DNA of 64,000 nucleotides from Parvibaculum sp041688015 (GTDB lineage Bacteria > Pseudomonadota > Alphaproteobacteria > Parvibaculales > Parvibaculaceae): assembly GCA_041688015.1 (NCBI GenBank), contig JBDNIY010000012.1, forward strand, positions 62,001 through 126,000, in the 5' to 3' direction. The notes beneath the pieces were generated by a model. That model made no database searches. It was not told the DNA's origin and saw only the letters and a program-made list of their open reading frames with translations. The position numbers and the translations under genes are program-made. Below are positions 33,371 to 41,702 of the stretch, piece after piece (position 1 is the first letter of the stretch; the number at the start of each line of letters is the position of its first letter).

Positions 33371-34264
33371 ATGACAGCGGTGGCCCCATCAAGCCTGATC
33401 GAATCGCAAAAACAGCAAGCCGCCGTCTGGTTTCGCCAGCTCCGCGATCAAATCTGCGCTGAGTTTGAAAAGATCGAAGGCGAGCTCACCGGGCCTTATT
33501 CAGACCGTGCGCCTGCCCGCTTTGAGCGCAAGCCATGGACGCGTGGCGATGGAACGCAAGATCTCGGCGGCGGCGAAATGGCCGTGATGCATGGCCGCGT
33601 CTTTGAAAAGGTCGGTGTCCATATCTCTGTCGTCCATGGCGAATTTTCCGAAGAATTCCGCAAACAGATGCAAGGGGCCGAAGAAGACCCACGCTTCTGG
33701 GCCGCTGGCATCTCGCTTATCGCCCATATGCAAAACCCGCGCGTGCCTGCCGTCCATATGAACACGCGCCACGTCGTCACGACAAAAGGCTGGTTTGGCG
33801 GCGGTGGCGACCTGACGCCCGTGCTCGACGTGCAGCGCCGTGACGATCATCCCGATACGCTGGATTTTCATGCCGCCATGAAAGCCGCCTGCGACGCTCA
33901 TGACGCAACCTACTACCCAAAATTCAAAAAATGGTGCGACGAATATTTTTATCTGCCCCACCGCAAAGAGCCGCGCGGCACCGGAGGCATTTTCTATGAC
34001 CACCACAATAGCGGCGACTGGGCTGCCGACTTCGCCTTCACACAAGACGTCGGCCGCGCCTTCCTCGACATCTACCCCACCCTCGTGCGCCGCCACATGA
34101 ACGAGCCGTGGACGCCCGCCGAACGCGAAGAACAATTGATCCGCCGTGGCCGCTATGTGGAATTCAACCTCCTCTATGACCGCGGCACCACCTTCGGCCT
34201 CAAAACCGGCGGCAATGTGGATTCGATCCTGTCGTCCATGCCGCCGGAAGTGAAGTGGCCCTGA
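33371..34264 (+). CDS. hemF: Oxygen-dependent coproporphyrinogen III oxidase
   Basis: HemF oxidatively decarboxylates coproporphyrinogen III to protoporphyrinogen IX in haem synthesis, using O2. The 297-residue protein has RFERKPWTRGDGTQDLGGGEMAV, VHMNTRHVV, WFGGGGDLTP, the FYDHHNSGDW segment and the C-terminal signature GRYVEFNLLYDRGTTFGLKTGG. Length is standard. ATG 33371 is chosen since the upstream frame overlaps trmL. It fits an aerobic lifestyle. Confidence 0.97.
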   Translation: MTAVAPSSLIESQKQQAAVWFRQLRDQICAEFEKIEGELTGPYSDRAPARFERKPWTRGDGTQDLGGGEMAVMHGRVFEKVGVHISVVHGEFSEEFRKQMQGAEEDPRFWAAGISLIAHMQNPRVPAVHMNTRHVVTTKGWFGGGGDLTPVLDVQRRDDHPDTLDFHAAMKAACDAHDATYYPKFKKWCDEYFYLPHRKEPRGTGGIFYDHHNSGDWAADFAFTQDVGRAFLDIYPTLVRRHMNEPWTPAEREEQLIRRGRYVEFNLLYDRGTTFGLKTGGNVDSILSSMPPEVKWP

Positions 34265-34311
34265 GCGCCTTTCGAAATTAGCAAATTTATCCGTAAACAG
34301 AATGAAATAAA

Positions 34312-34755
34312 ATGATATTGCTCGGCAACATTATCTGGCTCGTACTTTTCGGCCTCTGCAGCGCGCTAGGTTGGGTTTTAGCCGCCGTGCTGATGGCCAT
34401 CACCATCATCGGACTGCCTTGGGCGCGGGCCTGCCTAACAATCGCCTCTTATTCGCTCTGGCCATTTGGACGCCAAGCCATCCGCCGCGACATTCTCACA
34501 GGAAAACAAGACATCGGCACAGGCGACCTCGGATTAATTGGTAATATCATCTGGTTTATCCTTGCCGGGGTATGGCTTGCCATCGGCCACTTCATCATCG
34601 GTGTCGCGTTGTGCCTCACCATCATCGGCATCCCCTTCGCCTTTCCCCATTTCAGGCTGGCAAGTCTCGCCATCGCCCCGATTGGCAAGACCATTGTGCC
34701 GACCCAAATCGCCAATGAAGCATTGATGCACGACCAGACGCGTGAAAATGGATAA
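34312..34755 (+). CDS. yccF: YccF-family inner membrane protein
   Basis: The 147-residue protein has two YccF repeats: GNIIWLVLFGLCSALGW with TIIGLPWARACLTIASYSLWPFGR, then GNIIWFILAGVWLAIGH with TIIGIPFAFPHFRLASLAIAPIG, each with two hydrophobic segments. Function is unknown. It converges with the DUF1294 gene, 5 bases apart. Confidence 0.88.
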   Translation: MILLGNIIWLVLFGLCSALGWVLAAVLMAITIIGLPWARACLTIASYSLWPFGRQAIRRDILTGKQDIGTGDLGLIGNIIWFILAGVWLAIGHFIIGVALCLTIIGIPFAFPHFRLASLAIAPIGKTIVPTQIANEALMHDQTRENG

Positions 34756-34760
34756 GCCTC

Positions 34761-35066
34761 TTAGCGCGCCAGTTCCTGTAGCAGCCTCTCGCGAAATTTT
34801 GGCGAGCTGAGCGCAATCAATCCCACCACATTCAGCACCACAATCCAGTTGAGGTAAGTGCGAAACGGTTCTTTTCTCGTTTTATGCCGAAACAGACGCT
34901 GGCCGCATTTGCCACCCAACGCGCCGCCGATACCTGCAAGCGTCAGCAAGGTTTTTTCTGGCACGCAATACATGTGACGTTCGGCGCAAAATTTGTCCCA
35001 GCCGAATGCAACAAAGGTCAGCGCGTTAATCGCGAGCAGATAGACCGTGATCGGAAGCTCCATCAT
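34761..35066 (-). CDS. DUF1294 membrane protein
   Basis: The 101-residue protein has the DUF1294 pattern: an N-terminal helix (LLAINALTFVAFGWDKFCA), PEKTLLTLAGIGGALGG, the HKTRKEPFR turn and a C-terminal helix. Function is unknown. Its start overlaps the upstream gene's stop by 4 bases, suggesting co-expression with the exported protein at 35063-35620. Confidence 0.87.
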   Translation of the reverse strand: MMELPITVYLLAINALTFVAFGWDKFCAERHMYCVPEKTLLTLAGIGGALGGKCGQRLFRHKTRKEPFRTYLNWIVVLNVVGLIALSSPKFRERLLQELAR

Positions 35067-35620
35067 GGCGTTCCTGATTTGATGATCTCGGCGAGTGTGG
35101 CGCGCAACGTGCCGTGCTGACCAAAATCCCAGCTGCCGCCAAAGACAATGTCATCGACAGTCCAGCCACCAACGCGTTTGGCAAGAACAAGACGATCCGT
35201 CCAAGTTGTCGGCGTGGCTCCCGGTACCTCGGCGTAAGCCAGCTCGACATCGCAATAGGCATGTGCGCCTTCAGTGGTACAGCCCTCTATGGAATAAGAA
35301 GACGCGCCCTCATAGAGCGACGTGAAGAGATCGCCTTCAAACAACGGCGGCTCTGCATTGTTGGTCGCTTTGACATGCGCGACCTCCGCCGCTTCTGCCT
35401 TGCCAAGTGCCGACGCAAGGCGGGCGCTCAGCAAGGGCTTGAAGCGACGAACCATTGCCGCATCAGGCACTCCATGCGGTTTGGTTTTCAGATAGAGATT
35501 ATAAAACGCGACGGCGGACCTGTCGGGTACAGGAAAATCCGCCGCCAACGCTGGTGTCAGCCAACCAAATGCCACTAGAAGAAAAACCATCGCTTCTTTT
35601 AACATCTGCCGCCTCGTCAT
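35063..35620 (-). CDS. Exported protein of unknown function
   Basis: The 185-residue protein has a signal peptide (MLKEAMVFLLVAFGWLTPALAADF) and a mature part of about 158 residues with FYNLYLKTKPHGVPDAA, two cysteines (GCTTEGAHAYC) that could form a disulfide, and KRVGGWTVDDIVFGGSWDFG. The shape resembles DUF3828-type lipid-free periplasmic proteins, but I am not certain. It overlaps the DUF1294 gene by 4 bases. Confidence 0.72.
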   Translation of the reverse strand: MTRRQMLKEAMVFLLVAFGWLTPALAADFPVPDRSAVAFYNLYLKTKPHGVPDAAMVRRFKPLLSARLASALGKAEAAEVAHVKATNNAEPPLFEGDLFTSLYEGASSYSIEGCTTEGAHAYCDVELAYAEVPGATPTTWTDRLVLAKRVGGWTVDDIVFGGSWDFGQHGTLRATLAEIIKSGTP

Positions 35621-35643
35621 TTAACGCTTATTCCCGCTTGATG

Positions 35644-36306
35644 TCAGGACGTCGGCTTGCCTTTGGTACCCGCGTTCTGCACCTTGACTTCAAGCACATT
35701 GAGCTTGGCCGAATTGACAACATCCAGCACATAATCATGAATGGCATCGCCGCCCGCTGTACTGATCGCCTTAGCAGCCGGGTCGCATCCCATGGCCGTC
35801 ACCGCTGTGCCAGTCCCCGTGCCGTGAGCATTGCCCTGGTGGACCTTTCCCTCATGATCAATCACGGCAACAATCCCGTCCATTGACACGTTGGAATTGA
35901 TCGATGCTGTCCAGAAGTTTGGCACGACTGAAAAACTGGCTGCAATCGAGCCTTCGTAAATGACGATCTGTGCATCGTAGTTCTTGGTCTTCATCTCCTC
36001 AGGCGTGAGGGTGGCCGCCGAGAACGTCACATGTTCAAAATTTTGCTGAACCCCAGCCTTCACAGCCTGATGATAAGCTGTCTCAAAATCCGTCGGAAAC
36101 TTCCATGCGCTGCATGTCCAACCAGCGGCTTTAACTTCAGTTTTCCATGCGCCCGACTGAATCATCACTACATAATTGCCAGGCGTTTTCGCTTGCGAAG
36201 CAAAGTCCATAGGCGAAATAATTGGTGTACTGACGGTTACACTCTTTGAGCAAGCAGATAGCGCCACGCCGGTCAAAACCAGCGCGCAAATCAATTTCAT
36301 CTTCAT
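35644..36306 (-). CDS. Putative lipoprotein of unknown function
   Basis: The 220-residue protein has a textbook lipobox (LTGVALSAC, cysteine about residue 19) and an acidic/neutral mature part with a Gly/Thr-rich segment GNAHGTGTGTAVTAMG. No family recognised. Asp/Ser do not follow the cysteine in the Lol-avoidance pattern (CS), so an outer-membrane destination is likely. It lies between the exported protein (23 bases away) and the glycine-zipper lipoprotein (33 bases), all on the minus strand. Confidence 0.72.
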   Translation of the reverse strand: MKMKLICALVLTGVALSACSKSVTVSTPIISPMDFASQAKTPGNYVVMIQSGAWKTEVKAAGWTCSAWKFPTDFETAYHQAVKAGVQQNFEHVTFSAATLTPEEMKTKNYDAQIVIYEGSIAASFSVVPNFWTASINSNVSMDGIVAVIDHEGKVHQGNAHGTGTGTAVTAMGCDPAAKAISTAGGDAIHDYVLDVVNSAKLNVLEVKVQNAGTKGKPTS

Positions 36307-36339
36307 AAAAATCCCTTTTTCAGAAATCAGGCCACAAGA

Positions 36340-36870
36340 TTATTGAACTGAATCAATAACCTTAATCCCCTTCGGCCTTTCAATTTGTGTCGGAAGATTA
36401 TTGGCCGGCAACACACGCTGGTAGCCACCCGAATTTTGCACGATCACGCGCGCACCGGGCTGAACCGGCACGTCGTTTTTGCCAATCTCTTGAACGATGG
36501 TCATGGTCACACCGCTCTCAAGCACGACGATATATTCGATGCCCTGACGGTCGGCGGCTGCCTGCTCGGCGGCGACCCCCACGGCCACACCAATCAGCGC
36601 CCCAGCGGCAGCGCCCCAAATGGAGCCGCTCCCATTGCCCACATAGGACCCCGCGCCCGCGCCCGCCGCGCCACCAATAAGCGCCCCTGTGCCCGTATTT
36701 TTTCCGGTGATATCGACAACCCGCGACGAAACGATCGTGCCAAACGAAACGGCAGCCGATTTTCCGACTTCGTCATAATTGTAAACATTTTGAGAAGGCC
36801 GCGCGGCACATCCAAACAAGCCCAGAAGGCCAGCAGACACAATGACTGCAACAACAATATTATTTCGCAA
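36340..36870 (-). CDS. Glycine-zipper outer membrane lipoprotein, SlyB/PcP-like
   Basis: The 176-residue protein has lipobox LLGLFGC (cysteine about 21) and a glycine-zipper 2TM domain (GTGALIGGAAGAGAGSYVGNGSGSIWGAAAGALIGVAVGVAAEQA) typical of the SlyB/PcP rickettsial 17-kDa surface antigen family. The C-terminal part IVVLESGVTMTIVQE ... PVQPGARVIVQNSGGYQRVLP matches the SlyB tail. Such lipoproteins stabilise the outer membrane. The 185 bases upstream to the cca stop hold nothing I can identify. Confidence 0.85.
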   Translation of the reverse strand: MRNNIVVAVIVSAGLLGLFGCAARPSQNVYNYDEVGKSAAVSFGTIVSSRVVDITGKNTGTGALIGGAAGAGAGSYVGNGSGSIWGAAAGALIGVAVGVAAEQAAADRQGIEYIVVLESGVTMTIVQEIGKNDVPVQPGARVIVQNSGGYQRVLPANNLPTQIERPKGIKVIDSVQ

Positions 36871-37055
36871 TGGACGCCACCTATATTCTCATCATGCATT
36901 GTTTAGCCCCCCAATCAGGGATGGCAACAACATTCTGGAATATAAGTCATATTATCGGAGACAACATCTTGAACTGAGACATGAATGCAACGCTATATTC
37001 TCCGATGTTCTGTACACATACGGCCAATCATAGACACGCCGGATATGTCCAAAAT

Positions 37056-38297
37056 TCAATAGACCGTCGCCTGCACAATCGCCTTCAACCGCTCGATGAT
37101 CGAAAATTCATCATCGGTAAAATCAGCATCAATCCACCAGTCTTCGACTTCGCGTGACACGCACCCAACGTCTGGCCCTTCAGGCACACCGGCCTGCTTA
37201 ACCATTTGACCTGTCAGCGGAAACTCAGGGCGCGTCCAACTATCGGCCATGGCGAGCATGGCGCGCCACTGAAACGTATTGTGGCCCTTGCGGTCGCCCG
37301 CCCAGCCCAGCATCACGCGGTCCCTGAAACATTCCATCCCCATCAGATAAAGCGCCTTGCGTACTTCGCGGATCGACAGATAGGCGACGATCTTGGTCTG
37401 ATCGGTGAGCATCGCGGTGATGCGCGCGCGCTCTTTGTTCGATAGACGGAGCCGCGCTGCCAGCGCCGCCACACCCTCTTTGTCGAGCTCCAACATCGAA
37501 GCCAAACGCAGCAACGGGTCGGATGTGAAAAGCTGATCCACTTCGATTTCAACAAGATGCGCAAAGCGATCAAGCCGCGAGGCTTCCGCCAGCACGACTG
37601 ACAAAATGCCCGTCGCCGCCATTTGGCGATAAGCCGCCCCGGCATTGTCGGCCGCCGCAATCTTCAATAGCTCAGACCACACCCGCTCGCCCGACAATTG
37701 CGTGAGGCCGTCGCGCGCATCCGCGCAAGCCTTCAAACCCTCGGCGTCCGGCTCGCCGACACCGTAGCAAGCGTGAAACCGGAAGAAACGCAACACGCGC
37801 AGATAATCTTCGGCAATACGCGCATTGGCATCGCCGATGAAACGTACGCGCCGCGCCTTCATGTCTGTAAGGCCGCTGCCAAGCAGATCATGCACCGTGC
37901 CATCCGCATCGGCATAAAGCGCGTTGATGGTGAAGTCGCGGCGTTTGGCGTCTTCCAGCCAGTCCCCGGTGAAGGCCACATCGGCGTGGCGTCCATCGGT
38001 CTTGACGTCCACACGTAATGTCGTGATTTCATAGTGACGTGTCGGCGTGACCGCAGTGATTGTGCCATGCGCAATACCTGTCGGCACCACCTTGATGCCC
38101 TTGGCTTCAAGCAGCGCTTGCGCTTTTTGCGGTGTCTCGACACAGGCAATATCAATATCGCTGACCGGCTCGCCCATCAGCGTGTTGCGCACTGCTCCGC
38201 CAACAAAGCGTGCGCCCGCACCCAGTGCATCCATGACAGCGCGCGTGTCTGCTTCATTCAGCCATTCGGCCTGGCTCAATTTCATGTCACCGCTCAT
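37056..38297 (-). CDS. cca: CCA tRNA nucleotidyltransferase
   Basis: The 413-residue enzyme adds or repairs the 3' CCA of tRNAs. Class II nucleotidyltransferase features are FVGGAVRNTLMGEPVSDIDIA with the metal-binding DxD, the RRDFTINALYAD segment and RIAEDYLRVLRFFRF. ATG 38297 has AAGGA 9 bases upstream. It starts 19 bases after the Nudix gene, and DUF1285-Nudix-cca is a conserved alphaproteobacterial order. Confidence 0.95.
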   Translation of the reverse strand: MSGDMKLSQAEWLNEADTRAVMDALGAGARFVGGAVRNTLMGEPVSDIDIACVETPQKAQALLEAKGIKVVPTGIAHGTITAVTPTRHYEITTLRVDVKTDGRHADVAFTGDWLEDAKRRDFTINALYADADGTVHDLLGSGLTDMKARRVRFIGDANARIAEDYLRVLRFFRFHACYGVGEPDAEGLKACADARDGLTQLSGERVWSELLKIAAADNAGAAYRQMAATGILSVVLAEASRLDRFAHLVEIEVDQLFTSDPLLRLASMLELDKEGVAALAARLRLSNKERARITAMLTDQTKIVAYLSIREVRKALYLMGMECFRDRVMLGWAGDRKGHNTFQWRAMLAMADSWTRPEFPLTGQMVKQAGVPEGPDVGCVSREVEDWWIDADFTDDEFSIIERLKAIVQATVY

Positions 38298-38316
38298 CTC
38301 GTCGTTTCCTTATCCC

Positions 38317-38970
38317 TTAACATTCGAGAATATCTGACCCATCCGCAAATATCTGGTCATACATATTCTTAAGCATGCCCGCCGTCGCCCCCCAGATATA
38401 ATGTCCATTATAGGGCATGGCGTAATATTCGCGCTCTTTGCCGCGCCATGTGGCTTTGTGACGCTCATGGTTTTTGGGGTTCATCAAAAATGCTAATGGC
38501 ACCTCAAAAACTTCCGCCACTTCACCATCATAAATCTGCAAGGTGAAACCCGGCCGCACGAAACTCACCACGGGCACGATACGAAATCCGGTCCCCGTCT
38601 CATATGCGTCAAGAAAGCCCGCCACCTCGACAAAATTGGCCTTGAGGCCCACTTCCTCGTCGGCTTCGCGCAAAGCCGCTTGCGCCGCCGTTTCCCCCGG
38701 TTCGATCTTGCCACCGGGAAAAGCCACTTGGCCTGCGTGGTTGCCCAAATTATCCGACCGCCGCGTCAACAGCACCTGTGGCCCCGCTGGATATTCGATC
38801 ACCGGCACCAGCACAGCGGCTGCCCGCAACAACGGACGGTCTTCGCGGTCAGCCCATTGCAGGGGTTGCAAATCGCCATCCCCGCGCGGCGCATCCTCAT
38901 TGAGCAGCGCCTCCAGCGAGGGCGCATTCGGCGTCACCCGTGCCGCTATCAGATCATGGTAGTTTTTCAT
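38317..38970 (-). CDS. Nudix hydrolase, probable CoA pyrophosphatase
   Basis: The 217-residue protein has a full Nudix box (GGKIEPGETAAQAALREADEEVGL) preceded by LTRRSDNLGNHAGQVAFPGG, which is the CoA-pyrophosphatase (NudL) pattern. It likely cleaves CoA or oxidised CoA to phosphopantetheine and 3',5'-ADP. A GTG at 38976 sits at better ribosome-site distance (AAGG 6 bases upstream) and would add two residues. It lies between DUF1285 and cca genes. Confidence 0.88.
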   Translation of the reverse strand: MKNYHDLIAARVTPNAPSLEALLNEDAPRGDGDLQPLQWADREDRPLLRAAAVLVPVIEYPAGPQVLLTRRSDNLGNHAGQVAFPGGKIEPGETAAQAALREADEEVGLKANFVEVAGFLDAYETGTGFRIVPVVSFVRPGFTLQIYDGEVAEVFEVPLAFLMNPKNHERHKATWRGKEREYYAMPYNGHYIWGATAGMLKNMYDQIFADGSDILEC

Positions 38971-38984
38971 GCACACAACCGACC

Positions 38985-39602
38985 TTAAGAGGCCATCTCC
39001 TCTGCCCGCATGAACGGAAAAAACACACCCGCTGACCAGATGCCAAACCAGCGCGCGCCTTCGTGCTGCTCTTCGACGCCCAATTCCACCAAATCATAAA
39101 AAACTGCACGGTTAATCAAGGCCTCAAGCCGCGCGCGCACATGCACATAGGGCGCAGGCTCGCCGCTCGCTTTGTCGATCACAAATCGCATCGGATGGTC
39201 CGCCCCCGCGATGGTTTCGTCGCCCACGTTCGTTGTAAACGTCAAGGTCTGGTCGCGGCCTTCGCCTTCCACTTTCATGGCAACGGCGAGAAACGGCGCA
39301 TCATCCACCGTGATGCCCACTTTCTCCCCAGGCGTCACCAGATAGTATTTTCCGTCCTCGTCATGGCGCAGGATCGTAGAGAATAGCCGCACCAGCCTTT
39401 CGCGGCCAATCGGTGTTCCCATATAGAACCAAGTGCCATCGCGGGCGATTCGCATATCGAGATCGCCACAAAACTCAGGGTTCCATAAATGGACAGGCGG
39501 CAACCCACGCGACTTCTTTCCTTCGCTCTCCGCAGCGGAAAGCAGGCTGGCTGTGCCCTTGCCGCTCGCTTGATCGGGGCTTTTTTGCGTCGGAGCAGTC
39601 AT
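38985..39602 (-). CDS. DUF1285 protein
   Basis: The 205-residue protein matches DUF1285: LPPVHLWNPEFCGDLDMRIARDGTWFYMGTPIGRERLVRLFSTILRHDEDG and KYYLVTPGEKVGITVDDAPFLAV. Function is unknown; it is regularly paired with a CoA-type Nudix gene and cca. ATG 39602 is chosen because the conserved part follows soon after; the frame stays open upstream to 39725. It is divergent from moxR, with 140 bases between that must hold both promoters. Confidence 0.85.
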   Translation of the reverse strand: MTAPTQKSPDQASGKGTASLLSAAESEGKKSRGLPPVHLWNPEFCGDLDMRIARDGTWFYMGTPIGRERLVRLFSTILRHDEDGKYYLVTPGEKVGITVDDAPFLAVAMKVEGEGRDQTLTFTTNVGDETIAGADHPMRFVIDKASGEPAPYVHVRARLEALINRAVFYDLVELGVEEQHEGARWFGIWSAGVFFPFMRAEEMAS

Positions 39603-39742
39603 TAACTCATGCTTCCCTAATGCTTTACGGGGCCAACGGCCATAATATCGCCACTGAACCACCGACCAATGGTCCACTATAGGTCCATCAACAGAAACGC
39701 GCGCCTTTCGCATTTGCGACGGCACATCCTATACTTAGGTCA

Positions 39743-40738
<996 letters not shown>

Positions 40739-40750
40739 TCGTAAACGCTC

Positions 40751-41698
40751 ATGCGGCTTCCCTTCTCGACGAGCACAACCTCAGCGGAAAGTAACTTGCG
40801 TGTCCAAGCCGACGCGCTGGCCGAGGCCTTGCCGCCGCTTGTCACCGAAGCCGAGCGCATCGCCAACACCGTCGCCCAAGGTCTGCATGGCCGACGCCGC
40901 ACGGGCATGGGCGAAAGTTTCTGGCAATTCCGCCGCTTCCGCGAAGGCGATACCGCCGCCTCCGTCGACTGGCGTCATTCGGCTCGCTCGCGTCATCTTT
41001 ATGTTCGTGAGGTCGAAGCGGAAGCCGCTGAAAGCATCTGGATCTGGCGCGATGGTTCGCCGTCTATGGATTACGCCTCCGATGACATCCCAATTACCAA
41101 AAAAGATCGCGCCACGGTTCTTGCCTTGGCGCTCACGTCCCTGCTCATTCAAGGCGGCGAAAGCGTTGCGATGCTTGGCGGCAGCTTTCCACCTGCCGGA
41201 GGGCGCGCCGCCTATCGTCGCATCGCCCACGCGCTGGTCGATGAACCCGACGCTGATAGCCCAATCGTCGTCAGCGAAAGCCTGCCTCCGCCGACGCATT
41301 TGCCGCGCTACGCACAGGTCGTCCTCATCAGCGATTTTCTGTCGCCACCCGAAGAAACGATTGCCCGCCTCAAGGGCTATGCTGCCGAAGGCATCAAGGG
41401 GCATCTCATTCAAGTGCTCGATCCAGCTGAAGAAGACCTGCCCTTCACAGGCCGCACCGAATTTATCGGCATCGAAGAAAACCTGCGTTTGATGATCGGC
41501 CGCGCTGAAAGCATCCGTGGCGCGTATCATGCGCGCTTGGCGCTGCATCGCAATCGCCTGATGGAAGCCGCCCAACGCGTCAACTTCACCTTCGCCACCC
41601 ATCGCACCGACCGCGCGCCCCACACTGCATTGCTTGCGCTTTATGGCGCGCTCAGCGGTGCCATAGACGCGCGCCGACCGCCGCGTCGGGGAAGCTGA
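40751..41698 (+). CDS. DUF58 von Willebrand-type protein
   Basis: The 315-residue protein has the DUF58 core RRTGMGESFWQFRRFREGDTAASVDWRHSARSRHLYVREVEAE followed by a MIDAS-like metal site D-G-S-P-S (WRDGSPSMD). It is the usual partner of MoxR. It lies 12 bases after moxR and 4 bases before the next gene. Confidence 0.9.
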   Translation: MRLPFSTSTTSAESNLRVQADALAEALPPLVTEAERIANTVAQGLHGRRRTGMGESFWQFRRFREGDTAASVDWRHSARSRHLYVREVEAEAAESIWIWRDGSPSMDYASDDIPITKKDRATVLALALTSLLIQGGESVAMLGGSFPPAGGRAAYRRIAHALVDEPDADSPIVVSESLPPPTHLPRYAQVVLISDFLSPPEETIARLKGYAAEGIKGHLIQVLDPAEEDLPFTGRTEFIGIEENLRLMIGRAESIRGAYHARLALHRNRLMEAAQRVNFTFATHRTDRAPHTALLALYGALSGAIDARRPPRRGS

Positions 41699-41702
41699 CG
41701 CC

